Counted from the stretch's first letter, positions 21,845-31,868 are shown. The stretch is DNA of 32,503 bases from an uncultured Mycoplasmataceae bacterium (GCA_947330515.1 CAMZOE010000029.1:1-32503), one strand, 5' to 3'. Translations and numbers: made by a program. The notes: generated from the letters alone by a model not told the origin.

Positions 21845-23463
21845 TATTCTACCTCCTTAGTATTTTCTTCTTTTAAAATATTATTTATGTTTTCTTCAAA
21901 ATTAATTGATTTTCCTTCAATATTATTAAATTCTTCTAAGAAAACATAATCTAAATATTTCTCAACAGAACCCCATTGAAGAATTACATCTTTAATTACT
22001 AAATCTTTATAAATTTTTCCATCATAAATAATGATCATTCTTTTAGCTAAAAATTCAATTTCTTCAGGATTATGTGAAACCATTAACATTGTTGAATTAT
22101 GTTTTTCTAGATATTCTTTAATGAATAATTTAATTTTGGATCTTGCTTCAACGTCAAGACCATTTGATAATTCATCTAAAATTAATAGTTTAGGTGAGTT
22201 CAACACTGCTAATAAAATAGAAAGTCTTTGTCTTTGTCCACCAGAGAGCGCAGAAGCTCTCATTTTTTCCATTCCTTCTAATTGAAAATCAACCATTAAT
22301 TGTTCAATGTCGGATTTAGAAAGATTTGATTTTGTTGCATCAGAAAAGAATTTAATAATATCGATAGTACGATAGTAAAATGGATAAGTTGCTTCTTGGA
22401 ATTGAATTCCAATATTTTTAGAAATATCTGATTTAGATGTTCCATAAGCATAATCAATTTTTCCTGAAGTTATTGGTTTAATCATTGAGATGATTTCTAC
22501 TAATGTAGATTTACCAGCCCCATTAGCACCAACTATAGAAATTTTTTCACCTTCTCTAATAGTTAGGTTAATTCCTTTTAAAACTTTTTTATTACCATAT
22601 TCTTTATGTAAATCATGAATATTAATAACTGTATCACCTAATGAATCAATGTAATCTTGTTGTTCTTTTTCTAAAAATTCTTTTCTTTTTAAACCATAAA
22701 TAATATTTTCTGGTTCAGAAATAAAATCTTCTTCATCTTGTCTTTGTCCATGATTATCTTCTGAAAGAATTTCTTCTTGTGAAATTCTTTCTATTGCCTC
22801 GATATCATAACCTAAACTTTCTTCTTGCTCAGCTTCAACTCTTTCAATTGCTTCTATTTCAAAAACTCTATCACTATCAATTATTTTAGCGGTTACAGTT
22901 GCTTCTTCTTGTTTAAAATCAAATTCTGTATCCCTAGGATTTTTCATAGTAAATTGATTTGATTCTTGTTCAATAGTTTTTGTTTTTTCTTCATCTACAT
23001 CGTCTACATTTTGTTTATCTTCTTGTGTATCACTTGTAAATAATAAAACTTTTTCTATATCTTTAGTCTTTTCAACTTCATCTGTTTCTTCAACTTCATC
23101 TGCTTCTTCAACTTCTTCAGTTTCTTTAACAACTTTTTTTTTTTGTTCATCAACTTGAACTATATTTTGATTTTGTTCATCTGTTTTATTATCTTTAACA
23201 ATCAATTGTTCTTTCGATTGTTCTTCTTCAACAATTGATTGTTCTTCTTTGATAATTGATTGTTCTTCTTCAACAATTTCATTACCTTTTAAACCATTTA
23301 AACCATAAGTTTCATTAATCATTTGGTTTCTTCCATCAATAAGTGGAAAAAAGTAATCATGATCATTTACACTTCTTTTACGTTTTTTCAAAAACTTTTT
23401 ATGTTTTTTGGCAGTAGAAATTATTTCTTTTTGAACATTAATTTCATTTTCAAAATTATCCAT
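21844..23463 (-). CDS. ABC ATPase with a 270-residue acidic N-terminal extension
   Basis: The product is 539 residues. Residues 1-35 are basic (KKHKKFLKKRKR), 60-255 are very acidic with short repeats (VEEEQSIIKEEQSIVEEEQ; IEAIER twice), and the NBD occupies about 278-510. Walker A is GANGAGKST 312-320, the Q-loop region IGIQFQEATYP 351-361, signature LSGGQ 406-410, Walker B LLILDE 426-431, H-loop H464. The NBD is clearly related to both NBDs of the double ATPase. It is the first gene of the operon; the long extension is unlike ordinary ABC-2 ATPases of about 230-310 residues. It is probably one energising subunit for the adjacent permease. Confidence 0.92.
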   Translation of the reverse strand: MDNFENEINVQKEIISTAKKHKKFLKKRKRSVNDHDYFFPLIDGRNQMINETYGLNGLKGNEIVEEEQSIIKEEQSIVEEEQSKEQLIVKDNKTDEQNQNIVQVDEQKKKVVKETEEVEEADEVEETDEVEKTKDIEKVLLFTSDTQEDKQNVDDVDEEKTKTIEQESNQFTMKNPRDTEFDFKQEEATVTAKIIDSDRVFEIEAIERVEAEQEESLGYDIEAIERISQEEILSEDNHGQRQDEEDFISEPENIIYGLKRKEFLEKEQQDYIDSLGDTVINIHDLHKEYGNKKVLKGINLTIREGEKISIVGANGAGKSTLVEIISMIKPITSGKIDYAYGTSKSDISKNIGIQFQEATYPFYYRTIDIIKFFSDATKSNLSKSDIEQLMVDFQLEGMEKMRASALSGGQRQRLSILLAVLNSPKLLILDELSNGLDVEARSKIKLFIKEYLEKHNSTMLMVSHNPEEIEFLAKRMIIIYDGKIYKDLVIKDVILQWGSVEKYLDYVFLEEFNNIEGKSINFEENINNILKEENTKEVE

Positions 23464-23548
23464 GTTTTCCTCATATACCTATTTTGTATTTTTATGTTTT
23501 ACTATGTTTAACCTTTTATCTAAAGGAAATAGCAAAATATTTTTTATA

Positions 23549-23573
23549 TAGTATTCATATACTACCAATTATA
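23549..23573 (-). promoter_or_regulatory. Probable promoter with palindrome at the start of the ABC operon
   Basis: The minus strand has TATAAT at 23568-23573 followed at once by the palindrome TAGTATATGAATACTA (23549-23564). The palindrome would overlap the transcription start, a position suited to a repressor operator. About 85 bases lie between it and the ATG. The rest of 23464-23626 is AT-rich with no gene seen. Confidence 0.45.
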
Positions 23574-23626
23574 ACCTTATTTTAAGAGAAATAATTTACA
23601 CCCATATAATTCATTAACAAATATTC

Positions 23627-24925
23627 CTAATCAGAAAGATTTTTTTTGATGTTTTTTTTATAAATTTCTACCCCTGGTTGGTCAAAAGGATTAATATCTA
23701 ATAAGTATCCGGAAATTGTAACACTAATAAAAAATCAATAATATAAATAACCTAATGATTTTGGTGTTTTTTCTTTTAATTGAATTATTATATTAGAAAT
23801 TCCACCTTCTTGATAATGTGCTTCTAAAACACCTTCAAAAACTTTTTGATTAATTTCCTCAAGAGTTAAATGATTTAAATAATTAATTTTCATTCCATCA
23901 TTTATATCCTTAATAAAGGTAATTGGTTTTTGAGAATTATCTTTTACAATTAAAGTTGTTTCAAAAAATGTTTTTGGTCCTTCTTGAATTATTTGCCCTA
24001 AAGAATGTAAATCTCTAGAATAATGAACTGAAAGAGGAAAAATTCCTTTAGTAGAAACTTTTCCTTCAGATTCACCAAACAATTGTTTTCATCATTCCGC
24101 TAACATTTCTAAATCATAATCATATGTAGTAAAAATTTCATGAGTAATTTTTAATTGATTATCTTTTTGATTTTGATTTAAAAGAAATCTTATAACAGCA
24201 TATCTTAAAGCAGTATTTTTTTCAAGAGAACTTTCTTTTAACAAAAATCTTTTTGCTTCTTTAGCTCCTTCTAACATTTCTCGAACGTTTATACCAACAA
24301 AAATCATCGGAAACATTCCAACTGGTGTCATCACAGAAAAACGACCACCAATTCCATTAGGTATTTCAAAAGAAGTAATTTTTTCTTGGGTTGAAAAGTC
24401 TTTTAAAATTCCTTTATTTCCAGTAATTGCAACAATATAATCATTTGCTTTTGAACCATGTTTTTCTTTTAATTTATTGGAAAAAAAATTAAAAGCAAGT
24501 GAAGGTTCAAGCGTTCCTCCTGATTTTGAAATTACACAAATTGCATACTCTTTATTTTCTAAAAATGATTCCATTTGAGAATAATATGAAGAAGACATAT
24601 CTGTACCAATAAAAAGAACTTTATCTCTTGAAGCTAATTTTCCTTCAAGAAAATCTATTGCAGATTGTGCTCCTAAAAATGATCCTCCAATTCCAATTAC
24701 AAGTAAATGATTTACTTTTAATGTTTTTAATTGATTTACTTTTTCTTCAAGTTCAAGAATCACTTCTTCTTTTACAGTTTCAGGATAATCTATTCAATCC
24801 ATAAATTCATTTCCAATACCTTCTTTGTTAAGAAGATTATTTTTAAATAATAAATTAATTTTTGGTTGCATAGAAGCAATTTCTTTTTCATTTAAGTATA
24901 CTTTTTTAGTATTTAGTTCTAACAT
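23627..24925 (-). CDS. pgi: Glucose-6-phosphate isomerase
   Basis: It interconverts glucose 6-phosphate and fructose 6-phosphate at the entry to glycolysis. The product is 432 residues, the short bacterial form. Motifs are [18 protein letters not shown] (phosphate-binding), [30 protein letters not shown], the catalytic-region [10 protein letters not shown] and the C-terminal [14 protein letters not shown]. It ends with TAG. It is transcribed away from the plus-strand membrane-protein cluster and lies upstream of the ABC operon, about 12 kb from the main glycolytic block. A TATAAT-like box at 24984-24989 suggests its own promoter. Several TGA codons are Trp, for example FMDWIDYPE. Confidence 0.97.
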
Positions 24926-24983
24926 TTATCTATTTTTTCTTTCTATTATTTAATATAAAAATTTTTATTAATTACTTCTTTAA

Positions 24984-24989
24984 ATTATA
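24984..24989 (-). promoter_or_regulatory. Possible -10 box for pgi
   Basis: TATAAT on the minus strand about 59 bases before the pgi ATG, in the divergent region shared with the plus-strand gene at 25076. Confidence 0.4.
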
Positions 24990-25060
24990 TTCTTATCCAA
25001 CGTTTTTCTTCTAAAGAAAATATTTTATGTATTATTAATCTTTTATTTCCATTAATTTAT

Positions 25061-25066
25061 TATAAT
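25061..25066 (+). promoter_or_regulatory. -10 box very close to the start codon at 25076
   Basis: TATAAT ends only 9 bases before the ATG. Transcription would start at or a few bases before the codon, giving a leaderless or near-leaderless mRNA. Consistent with that, no Shine-Dalgarno sequence precedes this ATG. Confidence 0.5.
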
Positions 25067-25075
25067 AAACATATT

Positions 25076-27400
25076 ATGAGTGAAAAAAGACGAACAAAAG
25101 AGCTCGAATTAAATACAGATTTAGATAATCAAGGAGCCATCCCCATAAAAGATTTAAACATAGATAAAAATATAGAAAGTAAAAATAATAATTCAAAAAG
25201 TATTGAAGAAACTTTAGGAAAGAAAGATAACCCTAAAGAAGATTTGTTCAATAATAAAGAAAACTCAAATAACACTAATAAGGAAAAAGATAATTTAGCT
25301 TCTAATAAAACAAAAAAAGATAAAGAAGTAGAAGAAAAACCTGAAATTATTTTGGATATTGACAAAGAAGAAGAAAAAAATAAAAAAGATAAAAAAGAAG
25401 CTTCTAAACCAAATAATTATAAAGATATTGATAAAGAATTTGAAAAAGATGAAAAGAAAAAGAAAATTATAAAAATTTCTGTAATAACATTCATTGTTGC
25501 TTTATTAATCACAGGAATAATTGTAGGTTCTCTTGCAATTGCCGGTGTTGGTGTTTTTGGATCAGAAGATAATGGTGCAGGGTTTTGAAATTTTGATGAT
25601 TTAAATAAATGAATAGAATCTTCAGAAACAAAACAAACAAAAATCACTAATACTGAAAACATTTTAAAAGATAGAGCTACTATCTATACTTATGATACAT
25701 TAGGAAAAGAAGGAAGACTTTTAATGACTCCTAGTGAATCAAAAGATGCAAAAGAAAGAGCTCTAAGAAGTGCTAATCATAAAATCGATACTCAAAAAGA
25801 AGATTTAAGAAAATCTGAAGGAAAAAATTGAGAAGATGAATGAGATAAAGAACTAGTTGGAATGGGATTCTCTATTGCATCTCAAGGTGGAGAAGATCAA
25901 TACCGTGATAGTTTAGTAAATGATTCTTTACAAAATTCAATTTTAGAAGCATTTAGTGGAAGTTCGCATTTAACTGCAGCAACAAAACAAGTAAGTAATA
26001 ATAAAGGTTATGAATTTTCAAGTTCAAATCTTGGGAGTGATACTTCAAAAAAATATCGTGTTATTAAAAAAGGTGATGTAGATAATGAAGTAAACATTGA
26101 AAGTCTATTAGATTTTTATATTAAATATAATAAACCAATTAATTTTGATGAAGGAATAATTCCATTTAGAATTACTGATTTTGATAAAACTCACAAAATT
26201 ATAAATTTAGAAGACTCTGAAATAGAAAGTAAACATCCATTAACATTTGCTTCTTCAGAAGATTTAACAAAATTATTTTATCTTTCTGATGCTTTTTCTA
26301 AAGATAAACTTGATAAAGGATTTGAAAAAATATTAAATCCTACAAATAGTGGTATAGTAAAACTAAACAATTTAGAAATTACTACTCCAGAACCAGATCC
26401 AGGTCCTACACCGGAATTAAGTCATTCTTCTTATGAAATTACTAACGATGATCCTGCACCAGATCCAGGACCAACTGTAGATACAAATGAAACAGAAGTA
26501 TTACTTCTTGATGCTCTTATGAGTAATGATATCCTCACTGGAGATACTGATGGATTAAAAGAATTTTTCAATAATGAACTAAAACTTCTTTCTAAAGCAA
26601 GTGATATTGAAACTTTAAAAGAAGATAATCCTGCATTATTTAAAACATTTGAAGGTGATTCTTACAAAGCATTAAAACAATTTGCAAATAGCACAGATTC
26701 AGAAAAAGCAAAAATTTCTTTCACAGAAATAGATTCAACTGCTAATAATAAATTTATTATTGGTTTTGAAACAGATGGTTTACATCTTTTAAAAATGAAC
26801 GGTTTCAATTTTGATGATGAAAAAAATAATTATAAAGAAGAGTATTCTCAAAATTTAGTAACTCATGATTTAGATGTAGCATTTAAAGCTCCTGATGTTT
26901 CAAAAGAAGAAAATCTTTATGGTATATGAAATGACTTTAATACTTGAATTAATGATAATTATGAATTTTTAATTCTTAATTCAGCTTACGAAGAAGGAAT
27001 TAACTTAATTAGTAATCCAGAATATCCTGATTGAACAGATGTTATTACAGAAAATGAAATTACAATGCAAGATCTTGAAGAACAACTTTATCGTACTACT
27101 TCACTTGAAATGTTTACTAATTTCTTTAATAAAAAAATGGAATATAAAAACTTTATCAAAAAATATGGTGATAAAGAAGAATTTACTTCACCATTAGACT
27201 TAACAAAAGATTCTAGTGAATATACTTTCCTAAAAAATGTTGTTTACTCCGAAAATGGTTTTTCGAGTGAAGAAAAATGAAATAAATTTATGATTAACTA
27301 CAAAGATGGTGTCGGTGACCTTTATGGTGCAATCCAAATCTTTACTAGTGAAACAAAATATTATTCAAAAGGAGGGAACAAATATGAAAAAAATAACTAA
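25076..27400 (+). CDS. Large single-helix membrane protein, P80-like position
   Basis: The frame is open for 774 residues with several TGA Trp codons. Residues 1-132 are cytosolic-looking and highly charged (Lys, Glu, Asn), 133-158 form a membrane helix (ISVITFIVALLITGIIVGSL), and the rest lies outside. Just after the helix, residues about 215-285 (ALRSANHKIDTQKEDLRK, then GKNWEDEWDKEL) resemble the N-terminal helical region of PrsA/SurA-type secretion chaperones; this is inference. A Pro/Asp-rich linker with PEPDPGPTPE and PAPDPGPT lies at about 440-465. It overlaps the next gene by 17 bases. Together with that gene and a HIT protein it matches the layout of the mycoplasma P80-P60-HinT locus, but direct homology could not be tested. 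Confidence 0.85.
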
Positions 27401-28835
27401 AATGATTTATGGTTTAGGATTTACTTTTGCCGCTTTATATTCAATTCCTACTGCTCTATATATTAATAGATCATTAAATAATAATTATTTAATCATTCAT
27501 AATGGTAATGAAATAGTAAAAAGTAAAAAAAATGATAATGCTTATTTACTTGATGGAAAAAATTCTGAAGAAAAAGCTAAATTTATTGAACTAGGTTTTT
27601 ATAAAAATGCTATTTATGGTTTTGATTTCAAAAGTGATGAAGAAGCAATTAAATCAGATAATCCAGGAGCAGATAGTATTCTTACAAAATATAGTCCATT
27701 AAAAGATACTGGAAAAATAACTAAAGAATTTTATTCAAATATCCATATGGCATATACTGAATATACCATTATTAAAAATACAGATTTAAGTGGTGTTTCT
27801 TTTTCAGAATATATTAGTAGTCAAATTATGGCCAATAAAGCATTAGCTATTAATTGAATTCCAATTTTAGAAGAAGAATATGAAACGTCTAAAGATTTTT
27901 TTAGTGATTCAACTTTTGATAAAGATAAAAAAATTGTTGCCTTAGAACAATTAGATTCAACTATTGATTTTGATTTAGCAGCAAATAAATTTATTTATCA
28001 AACACTTTATTTATTTCAAGAAAGTGTAAATAGAGAATTTGATTACAAAATTACTGCTCAACTAAAAACATTAAAACCAATGTTAATGTGATATGCAAGT
28101 TTTACTAATACTGGCGATTGACTTAATGTTGATACTGAAAACTTTAAAACTATTGATGATTTAATCAATGGTGGTAGTGGTGCTTCAGGAACTATTAATG
28201 GAAACGTTAATAATGATGAAAACATTTTAGGTGATATTGGTTTTGAAGGAATAATCAATAAATCTAGTAGTTCTTTAACATTAATTGATGATGTATGAAC
28301 TTATAATAATAGTTGAATTATAAATCCAATAGCAAATGAATGAAGTACAGCTTCTTCAAGCTTCTTTAGTAATTCGGTAGAAGTCAAAGATCTTCCTTTT
28401 TATAAAGTTGATGATTCTATTATTAATCTTGATAGTAGTTGAGTTGATGGTTGAACTTTAAAAGCAAAAACATTATATCCATTTATTTTTGGATTAAATT
28501 ATCAAGATAGTAGTAGTCAATCACCTGGATATGCCGATGCTTTCTATTATTCAATTTTTGCTAACACTGATAGTGATGGTAATTTTGTTAAAACAGATAA
28601 TGTTACTAAAGAAAGTAAAAGTATTATTGATGTTATTTTTCCAGATACAGATCCAGCTAAAAAATGACAAAAAGAATTTGTTACTATTTTATTAATTGAT
28701 GATGTTATCTCTAATAATTCTAGAACCATGTTAAATACTCAATATTTCTGAAAAGATAAAGGATATTATATTGAACTTAGTGGAAAAATGAAAACTATTT
28801 ACGAAACATTAATCGATGAAGGAATTCAAAAATAA
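27384..28835 (+). CDS. Membrane-anchored surface protein, P60-like position
   Basis: The product is 483 residues, starting MKKITKMIYGLGFTFAALYS, one N-terminal membrane segment without a lipobox Cys, then an extracytoplasmic body rich in Asn, Asp, Ser and Trp (about a dozen TGA Trp codons). AAAGGAGGG at 27367-27375 sets the start, which lies inside the end of the previous gene in another frame, so the pair is coupled. The body contains helical parts (AANKFIYQTLYLFQES) and a Ser-rich stretch near residue 320. A terminator follows at 28876. By position it is the partner of the 774-residue protein; no domain was recognised with confidence. Confidence 0.85.
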
Positions 28836-28875
28836 TTAAAAAATAATAACCTTTAAAAGTTAAACTATATAACAT

Positions 28876-28908
28876 AAAAATACTCATATTTTTAGGAGTA
28901 TTTTTTTT
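28876..28908 (+). terminator. Terminator after the two membrane-protein genes
   Basis: AAAAATACTC pairs with GAGTATTTTT around a ten-base loop, followed by more T. It lies 41 bases past the stop codon. The rest of 28836-29005 is A/T-rich and probably holds the promoter of the next unit. Confidence 0.8.
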
Positions 28909-29005
28909 ATTATTAGATATAATTTAATTACATTTGGATTATTATACAAAAATGTGTTTTGTATAAAATGTTTGAGTGTTTGGTTTTGAATTATAGGAGG
29001 CTTAT

Positions 29006-29443
29006 ATTTATAAGTTCGGGAAAAAACATCCTATACTTTTTTTTATTTATACAATTATATTATTTAATTTAACCTTATTTGTTTGTTTGTTTCTTCTTAC
29101 AATAGGAGAATCTTATCTTGCAATATATTCATATAATAACAATCAGGAAATGCTTTTATTTTCATTGTTTTCCTATTTTATGTTTATTATTGCTCTATGA
29201 TTGATAATAAAATATTTTGATTGAAAATCTTTTGTTATCGGAAGTTTATTAGCATCATTGTGAGTGTTAAACGATCATGTTTTACAAATAATTCATCAAT
29301 GAAGTTTTTTAACAGGATTTGCTTTAAATTCTAATTTTTTTATTTGAGGTTTTTACTTCATAATCCTAACTGGAAGTTCATTAACAATCGCAAAATATCT
29401 TAATTCCTTCAAACAAATGAGAAAAGAAAAAATACAAAAATAA
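29006..29443 (+). CDS. Small four-helix membrane protein with probable ATT start
   Basis: A 145-residue frame is open when six TGA codons are Trp. No ATG lies near its beginning, the first in-frame ATG being about 49 codons in. A strong AGGAGG at 28995-29000 sits five bases before an ATT (29006) that starts IYKFGKKHPILFFIY. Hydrophobic segments: ILFFIYTIILFNLTLFVCLFL, then LLFSLFSYFMFIIALWLI, FVIGSLLASLWVL and FIWGFYFIILTGSSL. A basic tail (FKQMRKEKIQK) ends the protein. It starts after a terminator and lies 23 bases before the HIT gene, so those two are probably co-transcribed. No family was recognised. Confidence 0.72.
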
Positions 29444-29466
29444 TTAAATAACTTTATAATAGAAAT

Positions 29467-29853
29467 ATGAAAAGTATATTTGAAAAAATTTTGAATAAAG
29501 ATATTCCTGGAGAAATACTTTATGAAAATGAAAAAATTTTTGTAATTGTGGATATCAATCCTAACGAACTAGGACATGTTTTAATCATTCCAAAAGAATT
29601 AAAAAAAAATATTTTCGAAGAAAACGATGAAACAATAATTGAATTATTCAAAATATCTAAAAAAATAAAAACTGTATATGAAGAAAAATTAAATGCAAAA
29701 GGTTTTAAAGTTACTTTTAATGTGAATGAAGCTGGAGGTCAAGTAATATTCCATACTCACCTACACTTAATTCCCTTCTATGATGAAAAGCAAAATAGTA
29801 AAACGCTTTCATCTAAACAAATAGAAGAAATTAAAATCTTATTATCAAAATAA
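29467..29853 (+). CDS. hit: HIT (histidine triad) family protein, HinT-like
   Basis: The product is 128 residues. It starts SIFEKILNKDIPGEILYENE, the common start of HinT purine-nucleoside phosphoramidases, and has VIVDINPNELGHVLIIPK, then FNVNEAGGQVIFHTHLHLIP with the catalytic HxHxH triad complete. HIT proteins of this type hydrolyse adenosine 5'-phosphoramidates in the cytosol. In Mycoplasma hominis HinT has been reported to interact with the membrane proteins P60 and P80 encoded beside it. The two large membrane proteins just upstream here give a similar setting, with a small extra membrane gene between. A 16-bp-stem terminator follows. Confidence 0.95.
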   Translation: MKSIFEKILNKDIPGEILYENEKIFVIVDINPNELGHVLIIPKELKKNIFEENDETIIELFKISKKIKTVYEEKLNAKGFKVTFNVNEAGGQVIFHTHLHLIPFYDEKQNSKTLSSKQIEEIKILLSK

Positions 29854-29860
29854 TTTTTCA

Positions 29861-29897
29861 AAAAAAATAAGGTTAAGAAATTAACCTTATTTTTTTT
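29861..29897. terminator. Bidirectional terminator between convergent genes
   Basis: A 16-bp perfect stem (AAAAAAATAAGGTTAA / TTAACCTTATTTTTTT) with loop GAAA. It ends the HIT transcript on the plus strand and, with T runs on both strands, also the convergent minus-strand gene. Confidence 0.88.
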
Positions 29898-30532
29898 GAA
29901 TACATTCTATTAAAATAAATTCATAAAATATTATTATTTTTTGCCTTAAGTAAATAGGAAGTTTCATCAAGAATTAATTCTACACCTTGTTTTTTATTAT
30001 TAATTTTTTTTAATTTTTTAATTTCAATTTCTTTTATAATATTATTTTTTTTTATAAAAGAAATTTTTTTAGGAAAAAATAAAATTTCAACTGAATTTTC
30101 AAAATTAACAAAAATGTTTAAATTTGTTTTTTTATAAATAGAAATATTTCCTTCTTTAAAAAACGGAACAACATCAAATTGTTTCGCTAATTCCCTTGGT
30201 AATTCAATTGTTTTTTTTGTTCTTCAAAGAGCAAACTCTTCTTTTATAAATTCTCTAATATATTTATATTCATATGAAGTTAATGTTATATCTAATTTCT
30301 TTAATAATTTATTAAGCTTATTAATTAAATTTGAATCATATTTTTTTTTACTTTCAAAATATTCAAAAAATAAATTTTTTTTATAAACTGAAAAAAAAAC
30401 TGGATCAACTTTTCTTCCAATTCTTTTAATTTGTTTTTTTGAAAGTTTATTGATATTGTTTAGATTTAAATCTTTTTTTAATATCTGTTTCGCAGCTAAA
30501 AATTCCCAATCTTTTATATAAATTTCATACAT
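29873..30532 (-). CDS. Unknown 219-residue basic protein
   Basis: The frame is open from ATG at 30530-30532 to a TAA at 29873-29875, with two TGA codons as Trp. The product starts MYEIYIKDWEFLAAKQILKK, is rich in Lys, Ile, Phe and Asn, and has no signal peptide or obvious membrane helix. Helical charged segments fill the first half (SNLINKLNKLLKKLDITL); a beta-like second half follows (NISIYKKTNLNIFVNF; GVELILDETSYLLK). The last codons and the stop lie inside the stem of the shared terminator, so the annotated C-terminus is compact but plausible. It is divergent from the PnuC-like gene. I do not recognise it; a nucleic-acid-binding role would fit its charge but is a guess. Confidence 0.7.
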
Positions 30533-30587
30533 ACATTAATTATATCTTTATTTTAAAAACACCCATAAAAAAGAAAAGAAAATAAGA

Positions 30588-30593
30588 TATAAT
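30588..30593 (+). promoter_or_regulatory. Possible -10 box for the PnuC-like gene
   Basis: TATAAT lies 48 bases before the ATG at 30642, which is preceded by a strong AAAGGAGG. No clear riboswitch structure is seen in the short leader. Confidence 0.45.
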
Positions 30594-30641
30594 TAATTAA
30601 TTGTTTTTAAATAAAATCAATAAAAAAAAGGAGGAAAAAAT

Positions 30642-31868
30642 ATGGATAATGTTTCGTTTACAAGAATAAAGAAAAAAGAAAATGAAACAACTTTCAGATA
30701 TGTATCTGAACTTTTATTTAAAATGTTTATTATTATTACAGTAATAATAGGAATTGTCAATATTGTTTTATATGCAACTGGAAATGCAATTCAAACACCT
30801 TGAAGACATCAAGTAAATGGGAAATCTAACTATGAAAATTCTAATATTTTCGTTATATTAGGATATGTTTCAATTGTTTCATCAATTTTTAGTGGTATTG
30901 GAATATTTATGGGAAATATTTATAATTTAGATTTTAATCATAAATTTTTTAAATATTTTGTTGGGTATGTTGGTTTTAGTTTAATTAATAGTATTATTGT
31001 TAACGCTTGATGATTGACATTAACTTTTATGATTCAATTTGTATTTTTTTATATTAGATACGCAACATGAAAAAAAATAAATACTAGTGAAGAAAACTTA
31101 GAAGAAAATAAAGTGAATTTTCCAGATGAAAAAGTTTCTTTAATGAATGGAAAATGATGAACATTTACTATTATATTTATTTTATTTTATTTTATCATCG
31201 GAGTTATTTTATTAGTTCCAGATGTAATAGTTAAAGGTAAAGAAATTTCAATAACAGTTATTGATGGAAAACTGTCTAACCAAGCAAGTGGAATTATTTA
31301 TGATGCTAATCCGTGATTGGATATCATCTCTTCATCATTACTATTAATTGGAGTTTTATTAGTTACTAAAAAAGAAAAAATCGGATGAGTTTTTTATATT
31401 ATTTCTTTTGGAATGATGGCAGTTTTATATGGTAAAGAAGCTGTTTGACCAATGGTAGCACAATATGCCCTTTCAATGATTACTGTTTTCTTATTAGGAG
31501 CTAGTTGATATCTTAAAGATAAAGAAGTGAAAAAAAACTTTAAAGAATTTATTGGTAAAGAAGTTATTATCGTTGAAGAAGAACTTAAAAATAATGTTTA
31601 TGAAGATAATGTAGATGCTGATTTATATAAAAAATATTATCAATATTTTAATCATTTTATAATACATTCTCAAGAAGATCAAAAAACAAAAGTTTATCAA
31701 ATTTCAAAACATAAATTGAAAAAAAATGAAATTAATGAAATAGTTTTAGGATCTCAAAAAGATAAAACTGTTTATATTGATTTAGAAAATGAAAAACTAA
31801 AAATTACTTCACCATCTAAAAAAATAACTATTATTGCAACAAATACAACTCATAATAAAAATAAATAA
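30642..31868 (+). CDS. PnuC-like nicotinamide riboside transporter with cytosolic tail
   Basis: The product is 408 residues with about eight hydrophobic helices between residues 20 and 292, for example FIIITVIIGIVNIVLYATG, IFVILGYVSIVSSIFSGIGI, GFSLINSIIVNAWWLTLTF, and IIFILFYFIIGVILLVPD. The segment KKEKIGWVFYIISFGMM followed by WPMVAQYALSMITVFLLGASWY resembles the last two helices of PnuC vitamin transporters, which move nicotinamide riboside by facilitated diffusion. Mollicutes depend on uptake of NAD precursors, so this fits. The assignment is from overall pattern and is moderate. Residues about 297-408 form a charged cytosolic tail (VIIVEEELKNNVYEDN) beyond the usual PnuC length. AAAGGAGG precedes the start. 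Confidence 0.65.
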
